DNA from: Demequina aestuarii
GTDB taxonomy: Bacteria > Actinomycetota > Actinomycetes > Actinomycetales > Demequinaceae
NCBI RefSeq assembly: GCF_000975095.1
Contig: NZ_BBRD01000001.1
Coordinates: forward strand, 1,445,467-1,509,466
Reading direction: 5' to 3'
DNA length: 64,000 nt
This document shows positions 11,561-20,281 of the stretch, in pieces. The first letter of the stretch is position 1. Each line of letters opens with the position of its first letter. The notes beneath the pieces are model-generated. The model searched no databases, was not told the origin of the DNA, and saw nothing but the letters and a program-made list of their open reading frames with translations. The translations under genes and the position numbers were made by a program.

Positions 11561-11699
11561 GCGCCCATCCTTCCAGACTGGGACGCGGGGACACGCCGGA
11601 CGACGCCGACCAGTGCTGCACACGGCTGCGACGGCCGTGGCTCAGGAGACGCCCGTGCAGTCACGGCGACGCCACCAGCAGCCAGCGTCACGCGTATGT

Positions 11700-11712
11700 G
11701 CACCAGTGGTGC
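11700..11712. promoter_or_regulatory. Short palindrome upstream of hisI
   Basis: GCACCA and TGGTGC flank a single central base, giving a 13-bp near-perfect palindrome in the 185-bp gap between the ABC exporter and hisI, about 140 bp ahead of the hisI start. It could be an operator. I see no clear promoter or attenuator elsewhere in this gap. Confidence 0.25.
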
Positions 11713-11745
11713 GCCAATGCAGGCCAGGCGGCCGATGCGCGGGGA

Positions 11746-13521
11746 TCAGTCGCGCGTCTGCGACACCCACGCCTCGTAGAGGCTGGCATAGATCCCGCCT
11801 GCGGCCACGAGCTCGCGGTGGGGTCCCACCTCGACGAGCTCTCCCTGCTCCATGACGGCGACCACGTCCGCGCGCTCAGCGGTTGAGAGTCGGTGCGCGA
11901 TCACGACCGCCGTGCGCCCCTGCATGAGCCCCTCGAGGGCGCGCGAGATGCGCACCTCGGTGGCGGGGTCGACCGCACTGGTCGCCTCGTCGAGGATGAG
12001 CAGGTCGGGGTCGCGCAGGTAGGCACGCGCGATCGACACGAGCTGCCGCTCCCCCGCGCTGAGCAGCTCTCCGCGGGGACCGACCGGCGTGTCCAGTCCG
12101 TGCGGAAGGGCAGCGACCCACGCGTCGAGCCCCAGCGATTCGAACGCAGCCAGCGCACGGTGCTCGAGGTCGTCCTCGCTGGCCCGCGGCAGCGCGTACG
12201 CCAGGTTCGAGCGCACCGTACCGTCGAAGAGGAAGCCCTCCTGCGGCACCACGGCGACCGATCGCCGCAACGACTGCATCGGCACCTCGCGCAGGTCCAC
12301 ACCGCCCACGCGCACCACGCCCTCCGTCGGGTCGAAGAACCGCGACATCAGACGGGCGAGCGACGTCTTTCCGGACCCGGTCTGGCCGACGAGTGCGATC
12401 CGTCGCCCTGCAGGGACAGCGAGGTCCACCCCCTTGAGCACCTCAGGGCCGTCCGAGTACGTCAGCCGAACGCCCTCGACGGACAGCTCTCCGTGGCCGT
12501 GCGGGATGGGCGTGCCATCGGCGCCCGGATCCGCGACGGTGACCTCCTGATCGACGAGCTCGAGCACGCGCTTCCACCCCACGACCGCGCGCTGCATCTC
12601 GGCGAGCATCTCGATGATCCACATGAGCGGTCCCGCGAACATGTAGACGAGGAAGGCGAAGGCCACCACGGTGCCGACGCTCAGGTCGCCGCGCACGGCC
12701 AGCACGGTGCCGCCGATGAGCGCCAGGCCGGTGGCGAGCGACTGCCCGATGACCGTCGACGAGAAGTTGGCGGAGGCGAGGATCGAGGCCTTGCGCTCGG
12801 CCGCGAGGATGTCGTCGATCTCGCCGTGCAGCTGATCACGCATCCGCTGCTGCACGCCGTACGAGCGGATGGTCGCCACGCCCACGATCTGTTCAGACGT
12901 GCGGCCCATGAGGTCTGCCATCTTGGAGCGCACGACCTGGAATGCTCGCCGCACCCGCGGTTGAATCCACAGCAGCGACCCCACCATCGGCAGGAAGGCC
13001 AGCAGCACCAGCAGCGACAGCTGCCAGGAGTACGCGAGCATCACCGCGAACACCACTGTCGACTCGAGCGCCGAGATGATCATGGCGGCGCCCGTCCACT
13101 GCATCAGGTCGCGCATCGTCTCGACGTCGCCGGTGACACGCGACACGTAGCGGCCGCGCTGCTCCTCGTTCTGAGTGAGCACCGACAGCTCGTGCACCTT
13201 GCCGAATGCACGGATCCGCAGCGTCGCGAGCCCTTTCTCCGCGGCCGTCACCATGCGTACACGCACCTGCCACGCGAGAATGGCGGCGATCACCAGCACT
13301 GCAGAGCCCGCCGCCGCGTACGACACCACGGTGTCGACGTCCACGCCCCCGTCGGCGAGCAGGCCCTCATCGGTCACGCGCTGCGTCAGGAACGGCACCG
13401 CCGCACGGCCCATCGCCGCGAACGTCGCCAGCACCAGGGTCACGGTGAGGCCGACACGGAACTCCGGGCTCACCTGGAGACCCCGCCTGAACATCTGCGT
13501 CACGCTCGAGTCTTCATTCAT
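11746..13521 (-). CDS. ABC exporter half-transporter, catalytic-site subunit
   Basis: A 591-residue fusion of a six-helix type IV exporter membrane domain and an ATPase domain. The ATPase has Walker A GQTGSGKTS, a proper catalytic glutamate in LLILDEATSAVD and the H-loop histidine in VIAHRLST. Its signature motif, however, is LLSAGERQ rather than LSGGQ. The upstream partner shows the opposite pattern, so the two should form a heterodimer in which this subunit supplies the Walker motifs of the active site. ATGA overlap couples it to the partner. The substrate is unknown; drug or lipid export is typical of the family. Confidence 0.93.
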   Translation of the reverse strand: MNEDSSVTQMFRRGLQVSPEFRVGLTVTLVLATFAAMGRAAVPFLTQRVTDEGLLADGGVDVDTVVSYAAAGSAVLVIAAILAWQVRVRMVTAAEKGLATLRIRAFGKVHELSVLTQNEEQRGRYVSRVTGDVETMRDLMQWTGAAMIISALESTVVFAVMLAYSWQLSLLVLLAFLPMVGSLLWIQPRVRRAFQVVRSKMADLMGRTSEQIVGVATIRSYGVQQRMRDQLHGEIDDILAAERKASILASANFSSTVIGQSLATGLALIGGTVLAVRGDLSVGTVVAFAFLVYMFAGPLMWIIEMLAEMQRAVVGWKRVLELVDQEVTVADPGADGTPIPHGHGELSVEGVRLTYSDGPEVLKGVDLAVPAGRRIALVGQTGSGKTSLARLMSRFFDPTEGVVRVGGVDLREVPMQSLRRSVAVVPQEGFLFDGTVRSNLAYALPRASEDDLEHRALAAFESLGLDAWVAALPHGLDTPVGPRGELLSAGERQLVSIARAYLRDPDLLILDEATSAVDPATEVRISRALEGLMQGRTAVVIAHRLSTAERADVVAVMEQGELVEVGPHRELVAAGGIYASLYEAWVSQTRD

Positions 13522-15392
13522 CCGACGTACCCCGCCTCTTCGTCCGCCTGGCGCTTCGAGTCCTCCTCGTAGGCCATCACGAGCTCGCGATACCCCGGGT
13601 CCCGAGCGATCAGCTCGAGGTGAGAGCCTGCGTCGACCACGCGACCCGCGTCGACGTGCACGACGTGGTCGGCGAGCAGGATCGAGGCGAGCCGGTACGC
13701 GATGATCAGCACGGTGGGTCCAGCACCATCGGCGCTGAGGCCGCGCAGGATCTCCTGCTCGACGCGCGGGTCCACCGCGGAGGTGGCGTCGTCGAGCACG
13801 AGCACCCGCGGATGGCGGACCAGCGCGCGGGCCAGCGCGAGTCGCTGCCGCTGGCCGCCCGAGAGATTCATCCCGCGCTCAGCGAGGCGCGCGTCGAGCC
13901 CGGCGTGCTCGCCGCCACCGAGCAGTTCGACCACGTCGATGACATTCGCGCGCCGCAGCGCGTCCCACACCTGATCGTCGGAGAAGGGCTCGCCGAGCGT
14001 GACGTTCTCCCGCACCGTGCCAGCGAACACGAAGGCCGTCTGCGGGGCCAGGGCGACGTGCTCCCCGAGGCCCGCGATGGTGCTGAGGTCCACGTCGTCG
14101 AGCGTCACCGTGCCCTCGATGGGGCGGGCGAGCCGGGACGCCGCGAGGGCCACCGTCGACTTCCCTGAACCGGTGGCCCCGACGAGCGCGGTCACCGTCC
14201 CGGGCGCCAGTTCGAGAGACACATCCCGCAGGATGACGGCGAGGTTGCCGTCGCCGTCGTCCGCGCCGATGTCCGCCGCGTCGAAGCGCATCGACCCTGC
14301 ACCCGACTTCGCGAGCGGAGAGTGGCCGGGGTCGTCGACTTCGGTGGCCGCCTGCGCGATCTCTCCCACGCGGCGGAACGCGACGAGAGCCTGCGGCATC
14401 TGGCCGAGCACCCATCCCAGACCGCGGATCGGCACGGCCATCAGCGTCACCAGGTAGATCGCGGAGACGACGTTGCCCACGGACACGGCGCCCGCGTCGG
14501 CCCGGATCGCGCCCACGATCATGAGCGCCACCGACCCGAGGGGGACGATGAGGTCCATCAGCGGCTCGAACCACGCGCTCGTGCGGCCCACCTTGATGTC
14601 CGCGTCCTGGAGCCCGCGTGCGGCTGCCGCGAAGCGCTCCGTCTCGCGCTCCTCCGCGCCGAGCGCCTTCACGACGGTGCCGCCCTCGAAGCTCTCGTGA
14701 GCGATGGTCGAGACGTCCGCGCGGAGCGTCTGTCCCAGGTCCCAGCGCGGGGTGATGACCTTCTCGTACGCGAGGTTGATCGCGAAGATCACCGGCACCA
14801 CCGCGAGCCCAGTCACGGCGAGCCACGGGTCCATGCGCCACATCGAGTATCCGGCGGCGAACATCATCACGAACGACCCCACCGTGAAGGCGAACGGATG
14901 CAGAGTGTTCGTCGCGCTCTCCGAGTCCGAGGACATGGCCGACAGCATGCGGCCGGAGGGGTTGGCGCGGTGCCAGCCGAGCGGCAGGCTCGCCAGCGCA
15001 TCGGCGACGACGCGGCGGTGGCGGGCGCCCACGCCTGCCACCGCGATGCCCTGCACGCCACGTCGCAGACCTACGAGCACCGCGTTGAGGATGCCGATGA
15101 CAAGGAAGACGGCGCCGGCGAGCCAGATCGCCGCGATGGGGTCCTGGGTGATCTCCCCCCACGGGCCGCCGATCGTCTCGCCCTCGACGCCGGGGATCAC
15201 CACGTCGTCGGTGATCTGGCCCAGCAGGGTGCCGAACGCGACCGTGAGCAGAGAGAACGCGGCGGCAGCGGAGATCGCGAACGCGAAGCGCTTGGGCTCG
15301 GTGCGCATGCCGTGGCGCAGCAGCTGCATCGCCTTGCGGTTGAACGTTCCTGACAGTCGATAGTCCGCCGCGTGACGGCCGGCGGCGGTCAC
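13518..15392 (-). CDS. ABC exporter half-transporter, degenerate-site subunit
   Basis: A 624-residue membrane plus ATPase half-transporter. Walker A is GATGSGKST and the signature is a canonical LSGGQRQR. The Walker B glutamate is replaced by Asp ([12 protein letters not shown]), and the H-loop histidine by Tyr (LIIAYRLAS). These are hallmark changes of the non-hydrolysing site in heterodimeric exporters of the TM287/288 and BmrCD type. The GTG start at 15392 overlaps the hisF stop (GTGA). The longer open frame upstream is a shadow of hisF. It is co-translated with hisF and with the 591-residue partner. Confidence 0.93.
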   Translation of the reverse strand: MTAAGRHAADYRLSGTFNRKAMQLLRHGMRTEPKRFAFAISAAAAFSLLTVAFGTLLGQITDDVVIPGVEGETIGGPWGEITQDPIAAIWLAGAVFLVIGILNAVLVGLRRGVQGIAVAGVGARHRRVVADALASLPLGWHRANPSGRMLSAMSSDSESATNTLHPFAFTVGSFVMMFAAGYSMWRMDPWLAVTGLAVVPVIFAINLAYEKVITPRWDLGQTLRADVSTIAHESFEGGTVVKALGAEERETERFAAAARGLQDADIKVGRTSAWFEPLMDLIVPLGSVALMIVGAIRADAGAVSVGNVVSAIYLVTLMAVPIRGLGWVLGQMPQALVAFRRVGEIAQAATEVDDPGHSPLAKSGAGSMRFDAADIGADDGDGNLAVILRDVSLELAPGTVTALVGATGSGKSTVALAASRLARPIEGTVTLDDVDLSTIAGLGEHVALAPQTAFVFAGTVRENVTLGEPFSDDQVWDALRRANVIDVVELLGGGEHAGLDARLAERGMNLSGGQRQRLALARALVRHPRVLVLDDATSAVDPRVEQEILRGLSADGAGPTVLIIAYRLASILLADHVVHVDAGRVVDAGSHLELIARDPGYRELVMAYEEDSKRQADEEAGYVG

Positions 15393-16159
15393 CGGACCTC
15401 GATCCCGGCGGCGCGCATCGCATCCTTCACGTCGGAGATCGCGAGCGTGCCGAAGTGGAACACGCTCGCGGCCAGCACCGCGTCGGCTCCTGCTCGCGCA
15501 GCCTCGACGAAGTGTTCGACCGTGCCGGCGCCACCCGAGGCGATCAACGGGATGGAGACGACCTCGCGCACCGCACGGATCATCTCCACGTCGAAGCCGG
15601 AGGTCGTGCCATCGGCGTCCATGGAGTTGAGCAGAATCTCGCCGGCCCCCAGGTCCGCACCACGCCGCGCCCACTCGACCGCATCGATGCCGGTGCCCCG
15701 ACGTCCGCCGTGAGTCGTGACCTCGTACCCCGACGGAGTCACGGTCTCGCCCTGGCAGCGGCGGGCGTCCACCGAGAGGACCAGCACCTGGCTTCCGAAC
15801 CGCGCCGCGATCTCGGACACGAGTTCGGGACGGGCGATCGCCGCGGTGTTGACGCCCACCTTGTCCGCGCCGGCGCGCAGCAGTCGGTCCACGTCGGCAG
15901 TCGAGCGGACTCCCCCGCCGACCGTGAGGGGGACGAACACCTCGTCGGCGGTGCGGCCGACGACGTCGAATGTCGTGTCGCGGTTCGCGGACGATGCGGT
16001 GACGTCGAGGAACGTGACCTCGTCCGCGCCTGCAGCTCCGTAGGCGCGCGCGAGCGCGACGGGGTCGCCAGCATCCCGCAGGTCCACGAATTTGACGCCC
16101 TTCACCACCCGGCCCGCGTCGACGTCGAGACACGGAATCACACGCACTGCTGTGCCCAC
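15389..16159 (-). CDS. hisF: Imidazole glycerol phosphate synthase cyclase subunit
   Basis: HisF joins ammonia from HisH to PRFAR, releasing imidazole glycerol phosphate and AICAR. The 256-residue protein is a half-barrel duplication, beginning [17 protein letters not shown] with the catalytic aspartate in LDVD. The second-half equivalents (LSVDARR) and the phosphate-binding GGAGT segment are also present. The GTG start at 16159 shares a base with the stop of the upstream lipoprotein gene; a GTG 12 nt further in is an alternative better spaced from the GGAGGAG ribosome site. HisH is not in the window. Confidence 0.95.
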   Translation of the reverse strand: MGTAVRVIPCLDVDAGRVVKGVKFVDLRDAGDPVALARAYGAAGADEVTFLDVTASSANRDTTFDVVGRTADEVFVPLTVGGGVRSTADVDRLLRAGADKVGVNTAAIARPELVSEIAARFGSQVLVLSVDARRCQGETVTPSGYEVTTHGGRRGTGIDAVEWARRGADLGAGEILLNSMDADGTTSGFDVEMIRAVREVVSIPLIASGGAGTVEHFVEAARAGADAVLAASVFHFGTLAISDVKDAMRAAGIEVR

Positions 16160-17082
16160 TACTCCTCCGGGTTCCATACGTCGAGGATGTCCACGACGAT
16201 GATCATGCTGCCGCGCTCGGGGTAGCCGAGCGCCGGGGGTACCACCATGAGGACGCGCGACCCCGCCCGCTGGTCGAGCAGTCCCTGCTGGAAGCCGGGC
16301 ACCGCGGAGACCTCGTCCATCTGGACCAGCAGCGGCTCGCGCTCCGCGTCCCACGACGAGTCGAAGACATCGCCGGCCTGCCATTCCTCGTCCGAATCGT
16401 CCGGGCTGTCGTCGTGATGCACCATCGTGTAGTTGACGAGCACGTGCGAGGCCGACCGCACCTGCGTGCCGCCACCGTTGATCAGGGTCGCGACTTCGAG
16501 GTCAGGGCTCGCCTCGCGGTCCGGATCGATCTCGACCACGGGTTCGCCCTCGACGCCGAGCGTCACCTCCGGCATGCCCGCCACCGGCTGCTGGTCCTCA
16601 CCCTGGGCGTGCGTGGGCAGCACGTCCACGACGATCGCGACGGGCTCGTGCTCGTCCTCGCCCTGTCCGGGAGGGGACACGACCAGCACCCGTCCGCCGA
16701 CACGGACGGTCTGAAGTGCCTCGTAGATGCCTTCTCCGACGATCTCGGGGGCCATCAGGAACGACTCGGGCGACCCGTCGAACGTGTTCATCATCACGGT
16801 GCCGTCGACGAGCGATTCGCCATAGATGTCCAGCAGCAGCGGCTGACCCTCCTGGAGGGCCTCGCCGTCGCCTTCCCACAGCACTCGGGTCTGCTCTTCG
16901 GGATAGTCCAGACCGGGCTGGAACTCGATGTCAGGCGCGAGCGTCTCGGACTGCACGACCGTCACCTGCTCGATGTCGCCGGAGGCCGATGCGCTCGCCT
17001 CAGCCCCGTCGCCAGTCGCCGAGCATGCCGAGAGCACCAGCGCGAGGGCGCACGCCGCTCCGGTCACGGCTCTCGAGCGCAT
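16159..17082 (-). CDS. FKBP-type peptidyl-prolyl isomerase lipoprotein
   Basis: A 307-residue exported protein with an N-terminal Arg-containing signal peptide ending in the lipobox LSAC at residues 17-20, so the mature protein is lipid-anchored. It appears to hold two FKBP-like domains. The second is the better preserved, with [19 protein letters not shown] and a [11 protein letters not shown] loop; the first is degenerate. It would catalyse or assist proline isomerisation of exported proteins outside the membrane. It lies between pafA and hisF, a common position in Micrococcales. A lipid anchor requires Lgt, encoded at 4680-5678. Confidence 0.88.
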   Translation of the reverse strand: MRSRAVTGAACALALVLSACSATGDGAEASASASGDIEQVTVVQSETLAPDIEFQPGLDYPEEQTRVLWEGDGEALQEGQPLLLDIYGESLVDGTVMMNTFDGSPESFLMAPEIVGEGIYEALQTVRVGGRVLVVSPPGQGEDEHEPVAIVVDVLPTHAQGEDQQPVAGMPEVTLGVEGEPVVEIDPDREASPDLEVATLINGGGTQVRSASHVLVNYTMVHHDDSPDDSDEEWQAGDVFDSSWDAEREPLLVQMDEVSAVPGFQQGLLDQRAGSRVLMVVPPALGYPERGSMIIVVDILDVWNPEE

Positions 17083-17115
17083 GGGAGGCCCCTTTCAGGA
17101 CGAGGTGGGAGAACG

Positions 17116-18525
17116 TCATTCTACCGGCGCGGAAGCGGTGTCGAGCGCCTCGAGCAGAACGTCCACGCGTTCGTCGGCGTTCCTGAATGGGTCCTTGAGC
17201 AGCACCGTGCTCCTCGCGCCGCCTGCGATCTTGAGGTGGACCCAGTCCACGGTGAAGTCCTGGCCTGCCGCGAGGGCCGCCGTCACGAACTGCCCGCGCA
17301 GATGCGCGCGGGTGGTGGCCGGCGCCACCGTCTTCGCGCGCTCGATCCGGCTCTCGTCCACCACCGTCGCCGCCAGACCATCGCGCACCAGGCGGGTGAA
17401 CAGCCCCGTGGACGGCGAGACGTCGTGGTAGGCGAGCTCGAGGCGCGCGAGCCGCGGGTCATCCCACGCGCACGCGAGGCGGTCGCGGTACCGCTCGAGC
17501 AGACGCAGCTTGATGGCCCAGTCGATCTCGGTGTCGATCAGGCCAGGCTCCTGGTCCCGCACTGCGCGGATGCCGCGCTCCCACAGGTCCAGAATCCGCG
17601 CGACCTCGTCGGTCCCGTCGATCACCGCTCCGACCTGGGAGCGGACGGCGTCGAGGTACTCCTGCTGGATCTGGACCGCGGTCAGGCGCCGGCCGTCCTC
17701 GAGCTCGACGGTCGCCGCGCCGGTCAGGTCGTGGGCGACGTCCCGGATGGCCTGCATCTCGTTGGCGAGAGTCAGGTCCGGCAGCCGGACGTGCGCCTCC
17801 ATGAGGCGCAGGATCAGGTCAGTGGCCCCCATCTTCAGCAGCGTCGTGGTCTCCGACATCGACGAGTCGCCCACGATGACGTGCATGCGGCGGTACAGCT
17901 CTGCGTTGGCGTGCGGCTCGTCGCGCGTGTTGATCATGGGTCGGGACCTGGTGGTCGCCGAACTCATGCCTTCCCACATGTGGTCGGCGCGCGGCGAGAA
18001 GCTGTACGCGGCTCCTCCCGGGGCGCGGGTGATGGAGCCCGCCCCGGTGACGATCTGGCGAGTGATCAGGAACGGCAGGAGGGCCGATGCGAACGCGCGG
18101 AAGTCCGCACGTCGCCTCACGAGGTAGTTCTCGTGGCAGCCGTACGAGTTGCCCGCCGAATCGGTGTTGTTCTTGTACAGGTGGATCGTGCCCTCGACGC
18201 CGGCATCGGCCAGCCGGCGCTCGCCTTCGGCGACGAGATCGTGCACGATCCGCTCGCCCGCCTTGTCGGAGGCGATCAGGTCCGTCAGCGAGTCGCACTC
18301 CGCGGTCGCATATTCGGGGTGGGCGCCCACGTCGATGTACAGGCGCGAGGCATTCGGCAGGAACACGTTCGACGAGCGCCCCCACTTCACGACCGAGTGG
18401 AACAGGTGCCCCGCCACTTCCTCGGGGGTGACGGCGCGCGCGTTCGGCGCATCCAGGTGCAGTCCGAACTCGGTCTCGAGTCCGAAGATGCGGCGCTCGG
18501 CAGGGACCTCCAGCGGTGGCGGCAC
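17116..18525 (-). CDS. pafA: Pup-protein ligase
   Basis: PafA phosphorylates the C-terminal glutamate of Pup and joins it to lysines of target proteins. The protein is about 469 residues with the glutamine-synthetase-like fold. Visible family motifs include GLETEFG at the N-terminus, the catalytic-base region LYIDVGAHPEYATAE, LYKNNTDSAGNSYGCHEN, the nucleotide site SSATTRSRP and INTRDEPHA. I chose the GTG at 18525; no better start lies between it and the pup stop, and the ribosome site is weak. Only 35 bp separate pup from pafA. The prcB and prcA proteasome genes usually found downstream of pup are missing. Confidence 0.95.
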   Translation of the reverse strand: MPPPLEVPAERRIFGLETEFGLHLDAPNARAVTPEEVAGHLFHSVVKWGRSSNVFLPNASRLYIDVGAHPEYATAECDSLTDLIASDKAGERIVHDLVAEGERRLADAGVEGTIHLYKNNTDSAGNSYGCHENYLVRRRADFRAFASALLPFLITRQIVTGAGSITRAPGGAAYSFSPRADHMWEGMSSATTRSRPMINTRDEPHANAELYRRMHVIVGDSSMSETTTLLKMGATDLILRLMEAHVRLPDLTLANEMQAIRDVAHDLTGAATVELEDGRRLTAVQIQQEYLDAVRSQVGAVIDGTDEVARILDLWERGIRAVRDQEPGLIDTEIDWAIKLRLLERYRDRLACAWDDPRLARLELAYHDVSPSTGLFTRLVRDGLAATVVDESRIERAKTVAPATTRAHLRGQFVTAALAAGQDFTVDWVHLKIAGGARSTVLLKDPFRNADERVDVLLEALDTASAPVE

Positions 18526-18560
18526 CTCGGCGGAGACGCCATCAGGGAACGCGCCCGCGG

Positions 18561-18746
18561 CTACTGCCCGCCCTTCTGGACGAACGAGCGCACGAACTGC
18601 TCCGCATTGGTCTGCAGCGAGCCGTCGATCTCGTCGAGGAGGCTGTCCACCGCATCGGTGCTCTCCGCCTTGGCGCCGGGAGGGCCGGGCTCGGGAGCGG
18701 GCGCGTCGTGGTCGAAGGAACTTCCTGAGGTCTGGTGCTGAGGCAT
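18561..18746 (-). CDS. pup: Prokaryotic ubiquitin-like protein Pup
   Basis: A 61-residue, acidic, mostly disordered protein. Its C-terminal half (DSLLDEIDGSLQTNAEQFV) is the helix-forming stretch recognised by the ARC coiled coil, PafA and Dop. It ends in GGQ, so Dop must deamidate the last residue to Glu before ligation. The N-terminal half is rich in Pro, Ser and Asp. AGGA precedes the ATG. It lies between dop and pafA, with 9 bp and 35 bp of spacing. Confidence 0.96.
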   Translation of the reverse strand: MPQHQTSGSSFDHDAPAPEPGPPGAKAESTDAVDSLLDEIDGSLQTNAEQFVRSFVQKGGQ

Positions 18747-18755
18747 CTGTCGATC

Positions 18756-20279
18756 CTATCCCTGTGAAAGCTCGTCGAGGAGGGGGTGAGTGGTGGCCAG
18801 CGGGTCGTCCAAGTGCAGCACTTCGAGCTTGCCGTGGGCGGTCTCGCGATCGAGCACCACCGATGCCCACCCTGCGGCGTCCACGAGCTGTGGGTAGGTG
18901 CCGACGAAGGCGCCTCGCACGGCGGCACGGGTCGACGACGGAGGCTGGCGCATGGCTCGTTCGACCTCCGCGTCGTCGCTCACGCGCGTGACGGCGCCCG
19001 CATCGGTCAGCCGAGACGCCCACCCGTCCCCGAGCCGACCCCACTGAAGGTCGAGCGCCGCCAGGCGCGGATCCGACCACGGCATCGGCGCCGCGAGCCC
19101 GTCATCGCCCCGTTCAGTGTGCTTGTCGCGGATGCGGCCCAGGAGCTGCAGCTTGGCGACCCACTCCACGTCGCGTGCGGCGTCGAACATGTCCCGTCCG
19201 AGCGCGTCCAGCACGCCCTCCCAGCGAGCGATCACCTGGGCGTCGTCAGCATCGGCGATGTAGTCGCGGCTGATCTCGAGCAGGGCGCGCTGGATCTCGA
19301 GCGCGGTGGCGCTCTCCCCTGAGGCGAGCGGCAGCGTGGCTGCCAGGGCCAGGTCGCGCGACACGGTGCGCACGGCGGCCACCGGCTCCGCCAGCACGAG
19401 CGCGTCGAGGCGCTCGTCATCGGCCTCGATCGCCGACAGCACCAGAGACGTCGCGCCGACCTTGAGGTAGACGGGTACGTCGAAGCAGTTCGCGTCCCCC
19501 ACGATCACGTGGAGGCGTCGCCACCGACGACGATCCGCATGCGGTTCGTCGCGGGTGTTGACGATGGGCCGGCGCAGTGTGGTCTCGAGACCGATCTCGG
19601 TCTCGATGTAGTCGGCCCGCTGCGAGATCTGGAATCCTGCCTGCTCGCCCCGCTGGCCGATGCCCACCCGGCCCGCACCGGTCACGACGGGACGGGTCAC
19701 GAGGTGGCTGGTGATCAGGCGCGCCAACCGGTCGAAGTCGACGTCGCGACGCACCAGGAAGTTCTCGTGGGTGCCGTAGCTCGCCCCCTTGCCGTCCACG
19801 TTGTTCTTGTACAGCGCGACGGTGGAGTCCTCCTCCTGTGCATAGCGCGCGGCGGCCGCGAGCGCGATCGCGTCTCCGGCGCGGTCCCACACGACGGCCT
19901 CACGGGCCGTCGCGACCTCCGGACCCGAGTACTCGGGATGCGCGTGGTCGACGTAGAAGCGCGATCCGTTGCCCAGCACCGCGTTCAGGTGGGCGGGGTC
20001 CTCCCACGAGCCACGGCGTCGCCGCAGGGAGATCAGGCCGTGCTGCGGGTTCCACTCGTGGGCGTCCGTCAGCATGTCCGCCCCCGCCGTCGCACGCTCG
20101 CGCCGGTGACCGCGCTGATCCTGCAGAGGATCCTCGCCGCCGTAGTCCCAGGGGGCGCTGCGGCCATCCGCCCACAGACGGCACGCGTTCACGAGCCGCG
20201 AGGACAGCAGGATCGGGTTCGCCTGGTCCCGCGCGGGATCGACGATGCCGTACTCGGTCTCGATGCCGACGACGCGCAT
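18756..20279 (-). CDS. dop: Pup deamidase/depupylase
   Basis: Dop converts the Pup C-terminal Gln to Glu and also removes Pup from substrates. It is a 507-residue homologue of PafA with the start MRVVGIETEYGI, the catalytic aspartate in FYVDHAHPEYSGPE, YKNNVDGKGASYGTHEN and VNTRDEPHA. The insertion after the first strand (around residues 40-75, including DYGGEDP) is the Dop-specific loop that PafA lacks. It starts 2 bp after the ARC stop, so the two are probably coupled. Both a ligase and a deamidase are intact, so the pupylation cycle looks functional despite the missing proteasome. Confidence 0.95.
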   Translation of the reverse strand: MRVVGIETEYGIVDPARDQANPILLSSRLVNACRLWADGRSAPWDYGGEDPLQDQRGHRRERATAGADMLTDAHEWNPQHGLISLRRRRGSWEDPAHLNAVLGNGSRFYVDHAHPEYSGPEVATAREAVVWDRAGDAIALAAAARYAQEEDSTVALYKNNVDGKGASYGTHENFLVRRDVDFDRLARLITSHLVTRPVVTGAGRVGIGQRGEQAGFQISQRADYIETEIGLETTLRRPIVNTRDEPHADRRRWRRLHVIVGDANCFDVPVYLKVGATSLVLSAIEADDERLDALVLAEPVAAVRTVSRDLALAATLPLASGESATALEIQRALLEISRDYIADADDAQVIARWEGVLDALGRDMFDAARDVEWVAKLQLLGRIRDKHTERGDDGLAAPMPWSDPRLAALDLQWGRLGDGWASRLTDAGAVTRVSDDAEVERAMRQPPSSTRAAVRGAFVGTYPQLVDAAGWASVVLDRETAHGKLEVLHLDDPLATTHPLLDELSQG

Positions 20280-20281
20280 GC

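Noticed and set aside
15393-16133. An N-terminal extension of the 624-residue ABC subunit
   Set aside because: The extension overlaps all of hisF in another frame and reads as low-complexity Arg/Gly. The GTG at 15392, overlapping the hisF stop, gives a normal transporter.
18526-18560. A search for prcB or prcA fragments between pup and pafA
   Set aside because: Only 35 bp are present and encode nothing like a proteasome subunit. No frame elsewhere in the window resembles one either.
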